Positions 1-6,054 of a stretch of DNA of 7,322 nucleotides are shown in pieces. The stretch's first letter is position 1. Each line of letters starts with the position of its first letter. The notes beneath the pieces were generated by a model. That model was not told the origin of the DNA. It did no database searches and saw only the letters and a program-made list of their open reading frames with translations. The DNA is taken from NCBI GenBank assembly GCA_937950385.1, contig CALFEA010000227.1:1-7322 (forward strand), read 5' to 3'. This stretch comes from an uncultured Altererythrobacter sp. (GTDB lineage: Bacteria > Pseudomonadota > Alphaproteobacteria > Sphingomonadales > Sphingomonadaceae). The position numbers and the translations under genes were made by a program.

Positions 1-2620
1 GCGCTTCTTCGCCGACATTGGGAATATCGCGTGTGATATCCTCTGGGCCAAGCTTGGTGTCGCGGGCCATCACTTCGAATTCATCAATATGGATCGAGGT
101 GAAGACGTCGTCTTTCACGATACGCTCAGAGATGAGGATAGAATCCTCATAATTGTAACCGTTCCAAGGCATAAAGGCGACGAGGCTGTTCTTGCCCAGT
201 GCCAGCTCGCCAAGGTCAGTCGATGGACCGTCAGCGATAATATCGCCCGGCTCAATCACATCACCCACTTTCACCAGCGGACGCTGGTTGATGCAGGTGT
301 TTTGGTTGGAGCGCTGGAATTTCTGCAATGAGTAGATGTCCACGCCAGATTGGCCCGGCTCCACATCGCCCTGCGCACGGATGACGATCCGGGTTGCGTC
401 GACTTGGTCGACAATGCCCGCACGGCTCGCTGCAATCGCAGCACCAGAATCGCGCGCCACAGTTTCTTCCATGCCCGTGCCAACCCATGGCGCTTCGGCT
501 TTCACCAAAGGCACAGCCTGACGTTGCATGTTGGAGCCCATCAATGCGCGGTTGGCGTCATCGTTTTCCAAGAATGGAATGAGCGAGGCCGCAACCGAAA
601 CCAGCTGCTTGGGCGATACGTCCATCAGCGTGATTTGCTCGCGTGGCGCCATGAAGTAATCGCCGTTTTGACGCGCAGAAACCAACTCTTCAACAAAGCT
701 ACCGTCTGCTTTCAATCCAGCCGATGCCTGCGCAACAGTGTGCTTTTGCTCTTCCATCGCAGAGAGGTATTTGACCTCTGATGTGACGTTATTGCCATCA
801 ACCATGCGGTAAGGCGTTTCAATAAAGCCATATTTGTTCACGCGGCTGAACGATGCCAGCGAGTTGATCAGACCGATGTTCGGGCCCTCAGGCGTTTCAA
901 TCGGGCAGATCCGGCCATAATGGGTCGGGTGAACATCGCGCACTTCAAATCCAGCACGCTCACGTGTCAGACCGCCGGGCCCAAGCGCCGACACACGGCG
1001 TTTGTGGGTGACTTCTGACAGCGGATTGGTCTGATCCATAAATTGCGACAGCTGCGATGAGCCGAAGAATTCGCGCACAGCGGCAACCGCCGGTTTCGCA
1101 TTGATCAGATCGTTCGGCATGACGGTTGAAACATCAACCGAAGACATGCGCTCTTTAACGGCGCGCTCCATGCGGAGCAGGCCAACGCGGTATTGGTTTT
1201 CAAGCAGCTCGCCCACCGAACGCACGCGGCGATTGCCGAGGTTATCGATGTCATCAACATCGCCCTTGCCGTCTTTCAGGCCGACCAATTCCTTGACCAC
1301 AGCAAGAATGTCTTCCTTGCGCAAAGTGGTCACGGTGTCTTCTGCATCCAATTCCAGACGCATGTTCAATTTCACGCGGCCAACAGCGGAAAGGTCATAG
1401 CGCTCGCCATCGAAGAACAGGCCTTCGAACAGAGCTTCTGCGGTTTCCTTCGTTGGCGGCTCGCCAGGACGCATAACCTTATAAATCGCTTCCAGACCTT
1501 CATCACGGTTTTCAGCCTTATCGACTTGCAGCGTGTTGCGGATCCATGGGCCTGTGTTGATTTCGTCAATGTCGAGCAGTTCGATTTTATCGATACCGGC
1601 ATTGTCGAGTATTTCGAGATTATCGACCGACAATTCATCGCCTGCTTCAATATAGATGCGGCCGGTTTTCTCGTCGATCATATCACGCGCTGCATAAGCG
1701 CCGAAGATTTCCTCGGTTGGCAGCAGCAGTGTTTTCAAACCATCCTTGGCGGCTTTGTTGGCAGCACGAGGAGAGATTTTCTGGTTCGCAGGGAATACTT
1801 CTTCGCCTGTCTTGGCATCCACCAGCGCAAACGCTGGCTTCTGGCCGCGCCAGCTTTCTGGTTCGAACGGCATTTTCCAGCCGTCTTTTGCGCGTTCCCA
1901 CACAGCTGTGTCGTAGAAGTGATCGAGAATGCCTTCGCTATCGAGGCCCAGCGCATAAAGCAGCGCGGTGACCGGCAGCTTGCGCTTACGGTCGATGCGG
2001 ACATTGACGATGTCTTTGGCGTCAAACTCAAAATCGAGCCAGCTGCCGCGATAGGGAATAACGCGGGCTGCAAACAGCAATTTGCCAGAGCTGTGCGTTT
2101 TGCCGCGGTCATGATCGAACAACACACCTGGCGAACGGTGCATTTGCGATACGATGACACGCTCTGTGCCGTTGATGATGAAAGTACCATTGCCGGTCAT
2201 GAGCGGCATATCGCCCATGTAAACGTCTTGCTCTTTAATATCGAGAACAGAGCGCGTTTCGGTTTCTTGGTCGACCTCAAACACGATCAAACGCAAAGTC
2301 ACCTTCATCGGCGCTGCGTAAGTGATGCCGCGCTGGCGGCATTCGGTGGTGTCATATTTCGGCTCTTCCAGCTCGTAATGGACAAAGTCCAATTCGGCCG
2401 AACCGGCAAAATCGCGGATTGGGAAGACGCTGCGGAGCGTTTTCTCCAAACCGGAAACGTAATCGATCGAAGGATCGGAGCGCAGGAACTGTTCGTAGCT
2501 CTCGCGCTGAACCTCAATCAGATTGGGCATGTCCACGACTTCGTGGATGTCGCCAAAGATTTTACGGATACGCTTTTTCGCGGTTCCGGAGGTTTTTGGT
2601 GCTTTTGCCTTGCTCGCCAT
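1..2620 (-). CDS. rpoB: RNA polymerase beta subunit, 5' part (runs off left edge)
   Basis: This is the beta subunit of RNA polymerase, which with beta' forms the catalytic core. The minus frame is open from the ATG at 2620 down to position 1, giving 873 codons. The family is about 1,340-1,390 aa in proteobacteria, so the C-terminal third lies outside the window. The start reads [21 protein letters not shown] weak AAGAGG (complement of 2634-2639) lies 13 nt upstream, which is long spacing for a ribosome site. The rifampicin-binding fork region is clear at about residues 520-590: [20 protein letters not shown], then [20 protein letters not shown]. Asp (E. coli 516), His (526) and Ser (531) are all present; His is residue 539 and Ser residue 544 here. 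The last residues read [20 protein letters not shown], matching the usual RpoB sequence near E. coli residue 850. The gene diverges from the plus-strand cassette and rplJL instead of following rplL. Identification is certain. Confidence 0.98.
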   Translation of the reverse strand, partial: MASKAKAPKTSGTAKKRIRKIFGDIHEVVDMPNLIEVQRESYEQFLRSDPSIDYVSGLEKTLRSVFPIRDFAGSAELDFVHYELEEPKYDTTECRQRGITYAAPMKVTLRLIVFEVDQETETRSVLDIKEQDVYMGDMPLMTGNGTFIINGTERVIVSQMHRSPGVLFDHDRGKTHSSGKLLFAARVIPYRGSWLDFEFDAKDIVNVRIDRKRKLPVTALLYALGLDSEGILDHFYDTAVWERAKDGWKMPFEPESWRGQKPAFALVDAKTGEEVFPANQKISPRAANKAAKDGLKTLLLPTEEIFGAYAARDMIDEKTGRIYIEAGDELSVDNLEILDNAGIDKIELLDIDEINTGPWIRNTLQVDKAENRDEGLEAIYKVMRPGEPPTKETAEALFEGLFFDGERYDLSAVGRVKLNMRLELDAEDTVTTLRKEDILAVVKELVGLKDGKGDVDDIDNLGNRRVRSVGELLENQYRVGLLRMERAVKERMSSVDVSTVMPNDLINAKPAVAAVREFFGSSQLSQFMDQTNPLSEVTHKRRVSALGPGGLTRERAGFEVRDVHPTHYGRICPIETPEGPNIGLINSLASFSRVNKYGFIETPYRMVDGNNVTSEVKYLSAMEEQKHTVAQASAGLKADGSFVEELVSARQNGDYFMAPREQITLMDVSPKQLVSVAASLIPFLENDDANRALMGSNMQRQAVPLVKAEAPWVGTGMEETVARDSGAAIAASRAGIVDQVDATRIVIRAQGDVEPGQSGVDIYSLQKFQRSNQNTCINQRPLVKVGDVIEPGDIIADGPSTDLGELALGKNSLVAFMPWNGYNYEDSILISERIVKDDVFTSIHIDEFEVMARDTKLGPEDITRDIPNVGEEA

Positions 2621-2679
2621 AGGAAGGATATTGCCTCTTATATAACGCCAATCGCCGGATATGCCGCAGCGATTCGCAG

Positions 2680-2708
2680 GATAAATGATCGTCGCACTTC
2701 GTATTCAA
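2680..2708 (-). promoter_or_regulatory. Candidate rpoB promoter (proximal)
   Basis: On the minus strand TTGAAT (complement of 2703-2708) is followed after 17 nt by TTTATC (complement of 2680-2685). This would give a leader of about 55 nt. Both hexamers are partial matches. It is an alternative or addition to the distal promoter at 2896-2924. Confidence 0.25.
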
Positions 2709-2765
2709 CGCGCCTGCTGCAGCAAAAAATCGCTCCAAACAGGTCTCGAAACGCAAAAAGGCCGC

Positions 2766-2796
2766 AGCAAAATGCCCTTACAATCAAGGGCTTGCT
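2766..2796 (-). promoter_or_regulatory. Attenuator-like stem-loop upstream of rpoB
   Basis: On the minus strand AGCAA + GCCCTT pairs with AAGGGC + TTGCT around a 6-nt loop GATTGT, with a 3-nt bulge between the two stem segments. The inner stem alone is followed by ATTTTG, a short T-rich stretch, and 12 nt later comes CCTTTTTGC. This resembles a weak terminator about 150 nt before the rpoB start. In E. coli an attenuator precedes rpoB and adjusts polymerase against ribosomal protein output. A similar role here is inference from position and structure only. Confidence 0.45.
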
Positions 2797-2843
2797 ACAG
2801 CAGCTCTAACGTCGCGAATATGGTGGTCGCCGCTTCTATTCTT

Positions 2844-2872
2844 AAGCTGGTCCTACGCGCATGGACCGGCTT
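2844..2872 (-). promoter_or_regulatory. Stem-loop in rpoB leader
   Basis: The arms AAGCTGGTCC (2844-2853) and GGACCGGCTT (2863-2872) are complementary over 10 positions with one exception, around a 9-nt loop. The exception is a G-U wobble when read from the plus strand and a C-A mismatch in the minus-strand (rpoB leader) RNA. No T-run follows on the minus strand, so it does not look like a terminator. If the distal rpoB promoter is real, it lies about 20 nt into the rpoB leader. Confidence 0.45.
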
Positions 2873-2895
2873 GCTCGAAGCAGGCGGTTGACTGG

Positions 2896-2924
2896 CATTT
2901 AGGAGGCGCATTGCACGGTGTCAA
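2896..2924 (-). promoter_or_regulatory. Candidate rpoB promoter (distal)
   Basis: On the minus strand a perfect consensus -35 TTGACA (complement of 2919-2924) is followed after exactly 17 nt by TAAATG (complement of 2896-2901) as a poor -10. Transcription would start near 2889 and give a leader of about 270 nt before rpoB. The -35 and the spacing are good. The -10 matches the consensus at only three positions, so this is a suggestion. A second, weaker pair lies nearer the gene. Confidence 0.4.
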
Positions 2925-2982
2925 ACAGTGGTTTTGTGCGGCGCAAAACAAGCAAGAACTTTATCGCAAAGCAACACACGAC

Positions 2983-3055
2983 ATATCGTTTTTCAATATT
3001 ATTGATTGACAATAAAACGAATCGCTCCTAGTTGATGATTATTGAATAACGATAT
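2983..3055. promoter_or_regulatory. Inverted pair of 18-bp motifs, probable operator
   Basis: The motif ATATCGTTTTTCAATATT (2983-3000) recurs on the opposite strand as ATATCGTTATTCAATAAT (complement of 3038-3055), matching at 16 of 18 positions. Centre-to-centre distance is 55 bp, close to five helical turns. The copies flank a TTGACA at 3006-3011. A further partial copy, AACGATA at 3070-3076, touches the peptide gene's start. A nested inverted repeat, TCGTTTT (2986-2992) with AAAACGA (3014-3020), also spans the -35. This is the pattern expected of operators for a dimeric regulator. The HTH protein at 3838-4032 is the obvious candidate ligand, though that is inference. Confidence 0.55.
3006..3034 (+). 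promoter_or_regulatory. Candidate promoter of the peptide-DUF2975-HTH unit
   Basis: A perfect TTGACA (3006-3011) is followed after 17 nt by TAGTTG (3029-3034), which is a poor -10. Initiation would fall near 3041, leaving a leader of roughly 37 nt to the ATG at 3078. The promoter is framed by the 18-bp inverted motifs, which supports control by repression. A weak -10 fits either an activated promoter or a wrong call. Confidence 0.4.
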
Positions 3056-3077
3056 CAACTTTAACGGAGAACGATAA

Positions 3078-3209
3078 ATGACCAACTTTGCAACACAAGC
3101 CCTGACCGCCGTAGCCGCTGTCTTCCTCACCATCAGCTCCATCGGTGCGATTGTAACGGTTCCGCCAGCACAGGCCGCTGAAACCGCCGACTCAATTGAA
3201 TTGGCCTGA
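3078..3209 (+). CDS. 43-aa exported or membrane-anchored small protein
   Basis: A short gene starts at ATG 3078 with a good ribosome site, GGAGA at 3066-3070, 7 nt upstream, and ends at TGA 3207-3209. The product begins MTNFATQALTAVAAVFLTIS and ends AETADSIELA. It has no basic N-terminus, but residues 8-28 form one continuous hydrophobic stretch. A PPAQAAET segment follows that could be a signal-peptidase site (AQA|AE). The mature peptide would then be about 10 acidic residues, or the whole could stay as a membrane peptide. It lies 29 nt before the DUF2975 gene on the same strand, so co-transcription is likely. Similar very short hydrophobic proteins are common hypothetical genes in sphingomonads (from memory). 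Function is unknown. The ribosome site, placement and signal-like composition make a real gene likely. Confidence 0.7.
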   Translation: MTNFATQALTAVAAVFLTISSIGAIVTVPPAQAAETADSIELA

Positions 3210-3238
3210 ACGCTGCAAGTACCCAAGGGAGATTTTCC

Positions 3239-3799
3239 ATGACCACCGCCGCTTTATCCAATGGCCGCAATGATCCGCTCTTGCTTGCCGGACGAATACT
3301 CACACTCATAATGCAAGGGCTGATGGCGATTGCCGCATTTGCCGTCGCGATTGCCGGAATAGCCGTCCTCTTTTTTCGCGATACAATCAACGCAGAGATA
3401 ATTGCAGAGCGCGGCCCCGATATCGCGGCCTTTCCTGCTTGGTCCATCGCCGCCCTATTGCTGTTGGGGCTCGCCCTAATCGCAGCAGCTTTCGTCTTTT
3501 TCGGAAAGCTTCGGGCTATTATCAATAGCGTTGGCGATGGCGATCCCTTTGCGCCTGAAAACGCTGAGCGTTTGACCGCAATGGCATGGCTGTCGCTTGG
3601 GGCCTACGGCATTATGGCCGTTATGGCTGGAGTAGCCTTCAGCATGGCCAGTTGGATAGAGCAAATGGACGATGCGGATATGTCGATGGATGTCGGCCTT
3701 GACCTAACCGGCATCTTGATGATCATCATCCTGTTCATCCTTGCCCGCGTGTTCCGCCACGGCGCTGCGATGCGCGAAGACCTTGAGGGGACTGTATAA
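3239..3799 (+). CDS. DUF2975 family four-helix membrane protein
   Basis: The 186-aa product belongs to the DUF2975 family, whose Bacillus member is YoaS; its biochemical role is not established. Four hydrophobic segments are seen at about residues 17-46, 67-88, 115-139 and 157-172. Between the second and third is the family's conserved stretch, GDPFAPENAERLTAMAWLSL (residues 101-120). The C-terminus, FRHGAAMREDLEGTV, is also typical. The start at ATG 3239 has AAGGGAG 7-8 nt upstream. The stop TAA (3797-3799) overlaps by one base an in-frame upstream ATG of the HTH gene, indicating an operon. DUF2975 genes are often followed by a YozG-type HTH gene, as here. A membrane sensor or anchor controlling the regulator is a reasonable guess but unproven. 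Family assignment is confident from the motif, topology and neighbour. Confidence 0.9.
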   Translation: MTTAALSNGRNDPLLLAGRILTLIMQGLMAIAAFAVAIAGIAVLFFRDTINAEIIAERGPDIAAFPAWSIAALLLLGLALIAAAFVFFGKLRAIINSVGDGDPFAPENAERLTAMAWLSLGAYGIMAVMAGVAFSMASWIEQMDDADMSMDVGLDLTGILMIIILFILARVFRHGAAMREDLEGTV

Positions 3800-3837
3800 T
3801 GCCCCCTGTATCCAGCAATGAAGAAGGAACCCGCATC

Positions 3838-4032
3838 ATGGTCAAGCTCGACGATATACTGCACGACCGGCGTATGACTCTGACCGAATTGGCAGAGCGG
3901 GTGGGCCTCACCCTCGCCAATCTTTCAATCCTCAAAACCGGCAAGGCCAAGGCGATCCGCTTCTCCACATTGGAAGCGATCTGCCGGGAGCTGGAATGCC
4001 AGCCAGGCGACCTGCTTTCTTACGAAGACTAA
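3838..4032 (+). CDS. Small Cro/CI-type HTH regulator, YozG-like
   Basis: This is a 64-aa DNA-binding protein made of little more than one helix-turn-helix domain: MVKLDDILHDRRMTLTELAE at the N-terminus, the turn at VGLT (residues 22-25), and recognition helix about residues 25-35 (TLANLSILKTG). It ends FSTLEAICRELECQPGDLLS plus YED, the usual tail of this compact Xre subfamily. I prefer ATG 3838 because AGAAGGAA lies about 9 nt upstream and the product then has the normal family length. The in-frame ATG at 3799 adds 13 unconserved residues but overlaps the DUF2975 stop, so coupled initiation there cannot be excluded. It has no ligand domain, so any signal must come from a partner, plausibly the DUF2975 protein. 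The inverted 18-bp motifs at 2983-3055 are candidate targets. Confidence 0.9.
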   Translation: MVKLDDILHDRRMTLTELAERVGLTLANLSILKTGKAKAIRFSTLEAICRELECQPGDLLSYED

Positions 4033-4050
4033 AAGCTTGATCAAAATTTC

Positions 4051-4079
4051 TTGACTTTCGCGGCGCGCGAGCACATTGC
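4051..4079 (+). promoter_or_regulatory. Weak candidate rplJ promoter
   Basis: CTTGACT gives a near-consensus -35 (TTGACT, 4051-4056). The hexamer 17 nt later is CATTGC (4074-4079), a poor -10 lying inside the GC-rich inverted repeat at 4062-4084. It would give a leader of about 245 nt. No better -35/-10 pair was found between 4033 and 4331. The repeat itself could equally be the 3' hairpin of the HTH gene, although no T-run follows it. Confidence 0.3.
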
Positions 4080-4249
4080 GCGCCTCGACCGCTTCGGTGG
4101 TCATTCCGTCCGAGACAGTTGGTGAAGACAATTGGGTCTTCTTAATTTCCAGCCTAGGCGGGGAAAAGAGATTTTCGGCCTCCTTCATAAAGAGGCCATT
4201 TGGTGCCAATCGCGGCATCCTCCTTCCCCATCAATGGACTTTAGCCCGC

Positions 4250-4269
4250 GTCCAAGCATCCGCTTGGGC
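4250..4269 (+). promoter_or_regulatory. Stem-loop before rplJ
   Basis: GTCCAAGC (4250-4257) pairs with GCTTGGGC (4262-4269) over eight positions, including one G-U, around the tetraloop ATCC. It is the strongest simple hairpin in the rplJ leader and ends 49 nt before the rplJ ribosome site. It is a candidate part of an L10-responsive structure. Confidence 0.4.
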
Positions 4270-4331
4270 ATGGACAATATAGCCGGCTGTATAGGCTTTC
4301 GCCCATGCAGCCATAGTGAAGGAGCAAAAGC

Positions 4332-4847
4332 ATGGATCGTTCGCAAAAATCCGACGCCGTTGCCCAGCTTAATGCAGCTTTCCAAGAGGTTGGTGTGGTG
4401 GTTGTCACCCGCAATCTCGGCTTGACGGTGGATGCTTCCACTGAATTGCGCGGAAAAATGCGTGACGCCGGTGCCTCGTATAAGGTTGCGAAGAACCGTC
4501 TCGCTAAGCTTGCCCTTAAAGACACCGATTACACCGGCATCGAAGAGTTTCTCTCCGGTCCGACAGCCTTGGCCTGGTCTGCTGACCCGGTTGCAGCGGC
4601 GAAAGCTGCTGTGGAGTTCGCGAAATCGAACGACAAGCTGGAAATCGTCGGTGGCTCAATGGGTACGCAAGTGCTCGACGAAGCTGGAATCAGGTCACTT
4701 GCCTCGATGCCAAGCCTCGACGAGCTGCGCAGCAAGCTCGTTGGTCTCGTCAACGCACCGGCAACGAAAATTGCCCAAGTTGCGACAGCACCTGCGAACA
4801 AGCTGGCGCGTGTTGTTGGCGCGTTCGCCGCCAAAGACGCCGCTTAA
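4332..4847 (+). CDS. rplJ: 50S ribosomal protein L10
   Basis: L10 forms the base of the ribosomal stalk. It binds 23S rRNA near the GTPase centre and holds L7/L12 dimers on its C-terminal helix. The 171-aa length is normal. The N-terminus MDRSQKSDAVAQLNAAFQEV, the central KMRDAGASYKVAKNRLAKLA (residues 42-61) and LSGPTALAWS (residues 74-83) are typical. The C-terminal segment ending APANKLARVVGAFAAKDAA is the L12-binding helix region. The start at ATG 4332 has AAGGAG at 4319-4324, 7 nt upstream. It lies 84 nt before rplL in the same orientation, the usual rplJ-rplL pair. rplK and rplA are not next to it in this window; instead the HTH cassette precedes it. L10 is normally an autogenous repressor of this operon, and the structured leader upstream fits. 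Confidence 0.97.
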   Translation: MDRSQKSDAVAQLNAAFQEVGVVVVTRNLGLTVDASTELRGKMRDAGASYKVAKNRLAKLALKDTDYTGIEEFLSGPTALAWSADPVAAAKAAVEFAKSNDKLEIVGGSMGTQVLDEAGIRSLASMPSLDELRSKLVGLVNAPATKIAQVATAPANKLARVVGAFAAKDAA

Positions 4848-4931
4848 GAGACGTTTTAGCAAAAACGAATTTATCATGTTTGGGGTCTGACCAATTATTG
4901 GCTGCCCCTTTTGAAATTGGAGTGAATTACC
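4848..4931 (+). promoter_or_regulatory. rplJ-rplL spacer with two stem-loops
   Basis: This is an 84-nt spacer. CGTTTT (4852-4857) pairs with AAAACG (4862-4867) around AGCA, just after the rplJ stop. Next, GGGG (4882-4885) can pair with CCCC (4905-4908), enclosing CCAA/TTGG (4891-4901), and is followed at once by TTTT (4909-4912). The second structure resembles a weak terminator or a processing site. The rplL ribosome site, TGGAG near 4918-4922, lies just downstream, so the structure could also affect rplL translation. Confidence 0.35.
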
Positions 4932-5306
4932 ATGGCTGATATCGCCAAACTCGTAGAAGAACTTTCGAAACTGACCGTCCTTGAAGCGGCTGAACTGGCC
5001 ACTGCGCTTGAAGAAGCATGGGGCGTTTCTGCTGCTGCAGCTGTTGCTGTTGCGGCTCCTGGTGCTGGCGGCGATGCCCCAGCAGCTGAAGAAAAAGACG
5101 AATTCGACGTCATCCTCACCGGCGATGGCGGCAAGAAAATCCAGGTCATCAAAGAAGTCCGCGCCATCACTGGCCTGGGTCTCACCGAAGCCAAGGGTCT
5201 TGTTGAAGGCGCACCGAAGCCTGTTAAAGAAGGCGTCAGCAAGTCTGAAGCTGAAGAAATCAAAGGCAAGATCGAAGCCGCTGGCGGCACTGTCGAACTC
5301 AAGTAA
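4932..5306 (+). CDS. rplL: 50S ribosomal protein L7/L12
   Basis: L7/L12 is the multi-copy stalk protein that recruits and activates translational GTPases. The 124-aa length is normal. The N-terminal dimerisation helices ([20 protein letters not shown], residues 1-20) lead into a flexible Ala/Gly/Pro hinge at about residues 34-52. A globular C-terminal domain (about 55-124) follows, with [20 protein letters not shown] and the elongation-factor-binding helix [20 protein letters not shown]. It ends [10 protein letters not shown]. The start at ATG 4932 has a TGGAG ribosome site 9 nt upstream. It shares an operon with rplJ. In most bacteria rpoB and rpoC follow directly; here the gene is followed by a terminator and a convergent gene. 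Confidence 0.98.
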   Translation: MADIAKLVEELSKLTVLEAAELATALEEAWGVSAAAAVAVAAPGAGGDAPAAEEKDEFDVILTGDGGKKIQVIKEVRAITGLGLTEAKGLVEGAPKPVKEGVSKSEAEEIKGKIEAAGGTVELK

Positions 5307-5333
5307 CGCACAGGGGCATTGGCCCCGGCGTTA
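5304..5333 (+). terminator. Stem-loop overlapping the rplL stop codon
   Basis: TAACGC (5304-5309), whose first three bases are the rplL stop, pairs with GCGTTA (5328-5333). Inside, GGGGC (5313-5317) pairs with GCCCC (5322-5326) around ATTG. It is a strong hairpin without a T-run. It probably protects the mRNA 3' end or contributes to termination together with the hairpins downstream. Confidence 0.5.
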
Positions 5334-5352
5334 TCCTCGCGAAAGCGGGGAT
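5333..5352. repeat. REP-like palindrome with GAAA loop
   Basis: ATCCTCGC (5333-5340) pairs with GCGGGGAT (5345-5352), with one T-G wobble, closing a GAAA tetraloop. The core CCTCGCGAAAGCGGGGATC closely resembles a short palindrome that recurs in intergenic regions of many alphaproteobacterial genomes; this is recollection. It adjoins the rplL stop-codon hairpin, sharing one base. It could be a dispersed repeat that has settled in an operon 3' end and now acts as a stabiliser. Copy number cannot be judged from one window. Confidence 0.45.
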
Positions 5353-5395
5353 CTTGCTTTAAAGTTTTGTGGGTGACTTGAAGCGCCCGCAGATA

Positions 5396-5425
5396 GGAGG
5401 GCGGCATCTTCGGATGTCGCCCTTT
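5396..5425 (+). terminator. Intrinsic terminator of rplJL
   Basis: GGGCGGCATC (5399-5408) and GATGTCGCCC (5413-5422) form a 10-bp stem with one wobble, closed by a stable TTCG loop and followed by TTTGTCGTTT. It lies about 90 nt after the rplL stop and 18 nt before the end of the convergent gene at 5443. It should terminate rplJL transcripts. It may also work weakly in the other direction, although the reverse strand has fewer Ts. Confidence 0.8.
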
Positions 5426-5442
5426 GTCGTTTGGGGTTTTCG

Positions 5443-6012
5443 TTATTTCCGCGACTTCAGACCATACAGCATCCCATCGAAACTAGGGTCATGCTTGATC
5501 GCAATGTCTCTGAACAAAGCCATTGTTTGATGCAATTGCGACGGGTCAGCGCAGCTATGCTGGCTCGCTGAATAGCGCATATTCCCCTGCGCCATTGCCA
5601 CCGAATATTTGGCGCCATCAGTGCAAATAACATCAGGTGATCCGTAGTAGTGTAATTTTTTCAAGCTTTGGATAGTTTGTACATTCACCGCTTCAGTGAC
5701 GATCCGCACTGTTTCTGCGGAAATATCAAACTCACTGCGTTTGGTTTGAATGGATTGCTTATCGCGGTCCCAAACGTAGCCGGCAACTCGCATTCGCCAA
5801 CCATCCTCACTCTTGTAGACCAGCACCTGCTGCGACGCCGGACGAGGTATCAGACTGGCGCGATATGTCGCAGCATAGGCTGGCCTGCCCTCAATCCAAT
5901 CACTGCAAACATCCACCAAATGATAACCGTCCTGTTTGGCATTGGCGGCGCAATCTTCTGCCGGTGTCGGTGCCGCCGCTTGGGCGAGCATAGCGAGCGC
6001 ATATTGAAACAT
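5443..6012 (-). CDS. Hypothetical protein, probably exported, four cysteines
   Basis: I do not recognise this family. I place the start at ATG 6012 because AAAAGGGGA lies about 7 nt upstream, giving 189 aa. An in-frame ATG at 6132 adds 40 residues but lacks a comparable ribosome site. The N-terminus MFQYALAMLAQAAAPTPAED is hydrophobic and then Ala/Pro-rich, like a short signal sequence, though it lacks basic residues. The remainder is mixed alpha/beta in character. It has four cysteines (21, 36, 130, 154), enough for two disulfides, which suits a periplasmic or outer-surface protein. A VYKSEDGWRMRVAGYVWD stretch sits at about 65-82 and a CTDGAKYSVAMAQGN stretch at about 130-144. It is convergent with rplJL and divergent from the MATE gene, so it is probably monocistronic. 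It is likely a lineage-specific gene. Confidence 0.75.
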   Translation of the reverse strand: MFQYALAMLAQAAAPTPAEDCAANAKQDGYHLVDVCSDWIEGRPAYAATYRASLIPRPASQQVLVYKSEDGWRMRVAGYVWDRDKQSIQTKRSEFDISAETVRIVTEAVNVQTIQSLKKLHYYGSPDVICTDGAKYSVAMAQGNMRYSASQHSCADPSQLHQTMALFRDIAIKHDPSFDGMLYGLKSRK

Positions 6013-6054
6013 GTGTTGGTCCCCTTTTCGTGCTGCGTGTCCGACATACCACCA

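Larger units (their letters stand above)
2621..3077. other. Divergent intergenic control region, rpoB / peptide-DUF2975 cassette
   Basis: This 457-bp stretch separates the rpoB start from the 43-aa peptide start. I see no convincing gene in it on either strand. Short plus-strand frames that enter from rpoB are antisense shadows. The region holds a candidate rpoB promoter, two stem-loops lying in the presumed rpoB leader, a palindrome TGCTGCAGCA at 2715-2724, and an AT-rich block at 2983-3055 with inverted repeats around a TTGACA. Individual elements are listed separately. Confidence 0.8.
4033..4331 (+). promoter_or_regulatory. rplJ upstream leader region with multiple hairpins
   Basis: This 299-bp stretch has no convincing gene. 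It probably carries the promoter and 5' leader of the L10-L7/L12 operon. In order on the plus strand I see: a GC-rich inverted repeat, GGCGCGC/GCGCGCC, at 4062-4084; GAAGAC/GTCTTC at 4124-4141; GAAAA/TTTTC at 4163-4176; GGCCTC/GAGGCC at 4177-4197; TGCC/GGCA at 4204-4217; and GTCCAAGC/GCTTGGGC at 4250-4269. In other bacteria L10, or its complex with L12, binds its own mRNA leader and represses translation. The density of stems fits such a leader, but I cannot match it to a known model by eye. Confidence 0.5.

Noticed and set aside
986..1036. Possible rifampicin-resistance substitutions in rpoB
   Set aside because: The Asp, His and Ser codons corresponding to E. coli 516, 526 and 531 are all of wild-type form, as is the surrounding sequence.
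1193..2809. A 538-codon open frame on the plus strand opposite rpoB
   Set aside because: It is fully antisense to a clear rpoB, its translation resembles no known protein, and it has no ribosome site of note. Long antisense frames are expected opposite GC-biased coding sequence.
3799..3837. Use of ATG 3799 as the start of the HTH protein
   Set aside because: It adds 13 residues with no family resemblance. ATG 3838 has a good ribosome site and gives the usual length. Coupled initiation at 3799 remains possible.
4895..5407. A 170-codon minus-strand frame over rplL and its 3' region
   Set aside because: It is antisense to rplL. Its N-terminal DPRFRED-like text is the translation of the palindromic repeat at 5333-5352.
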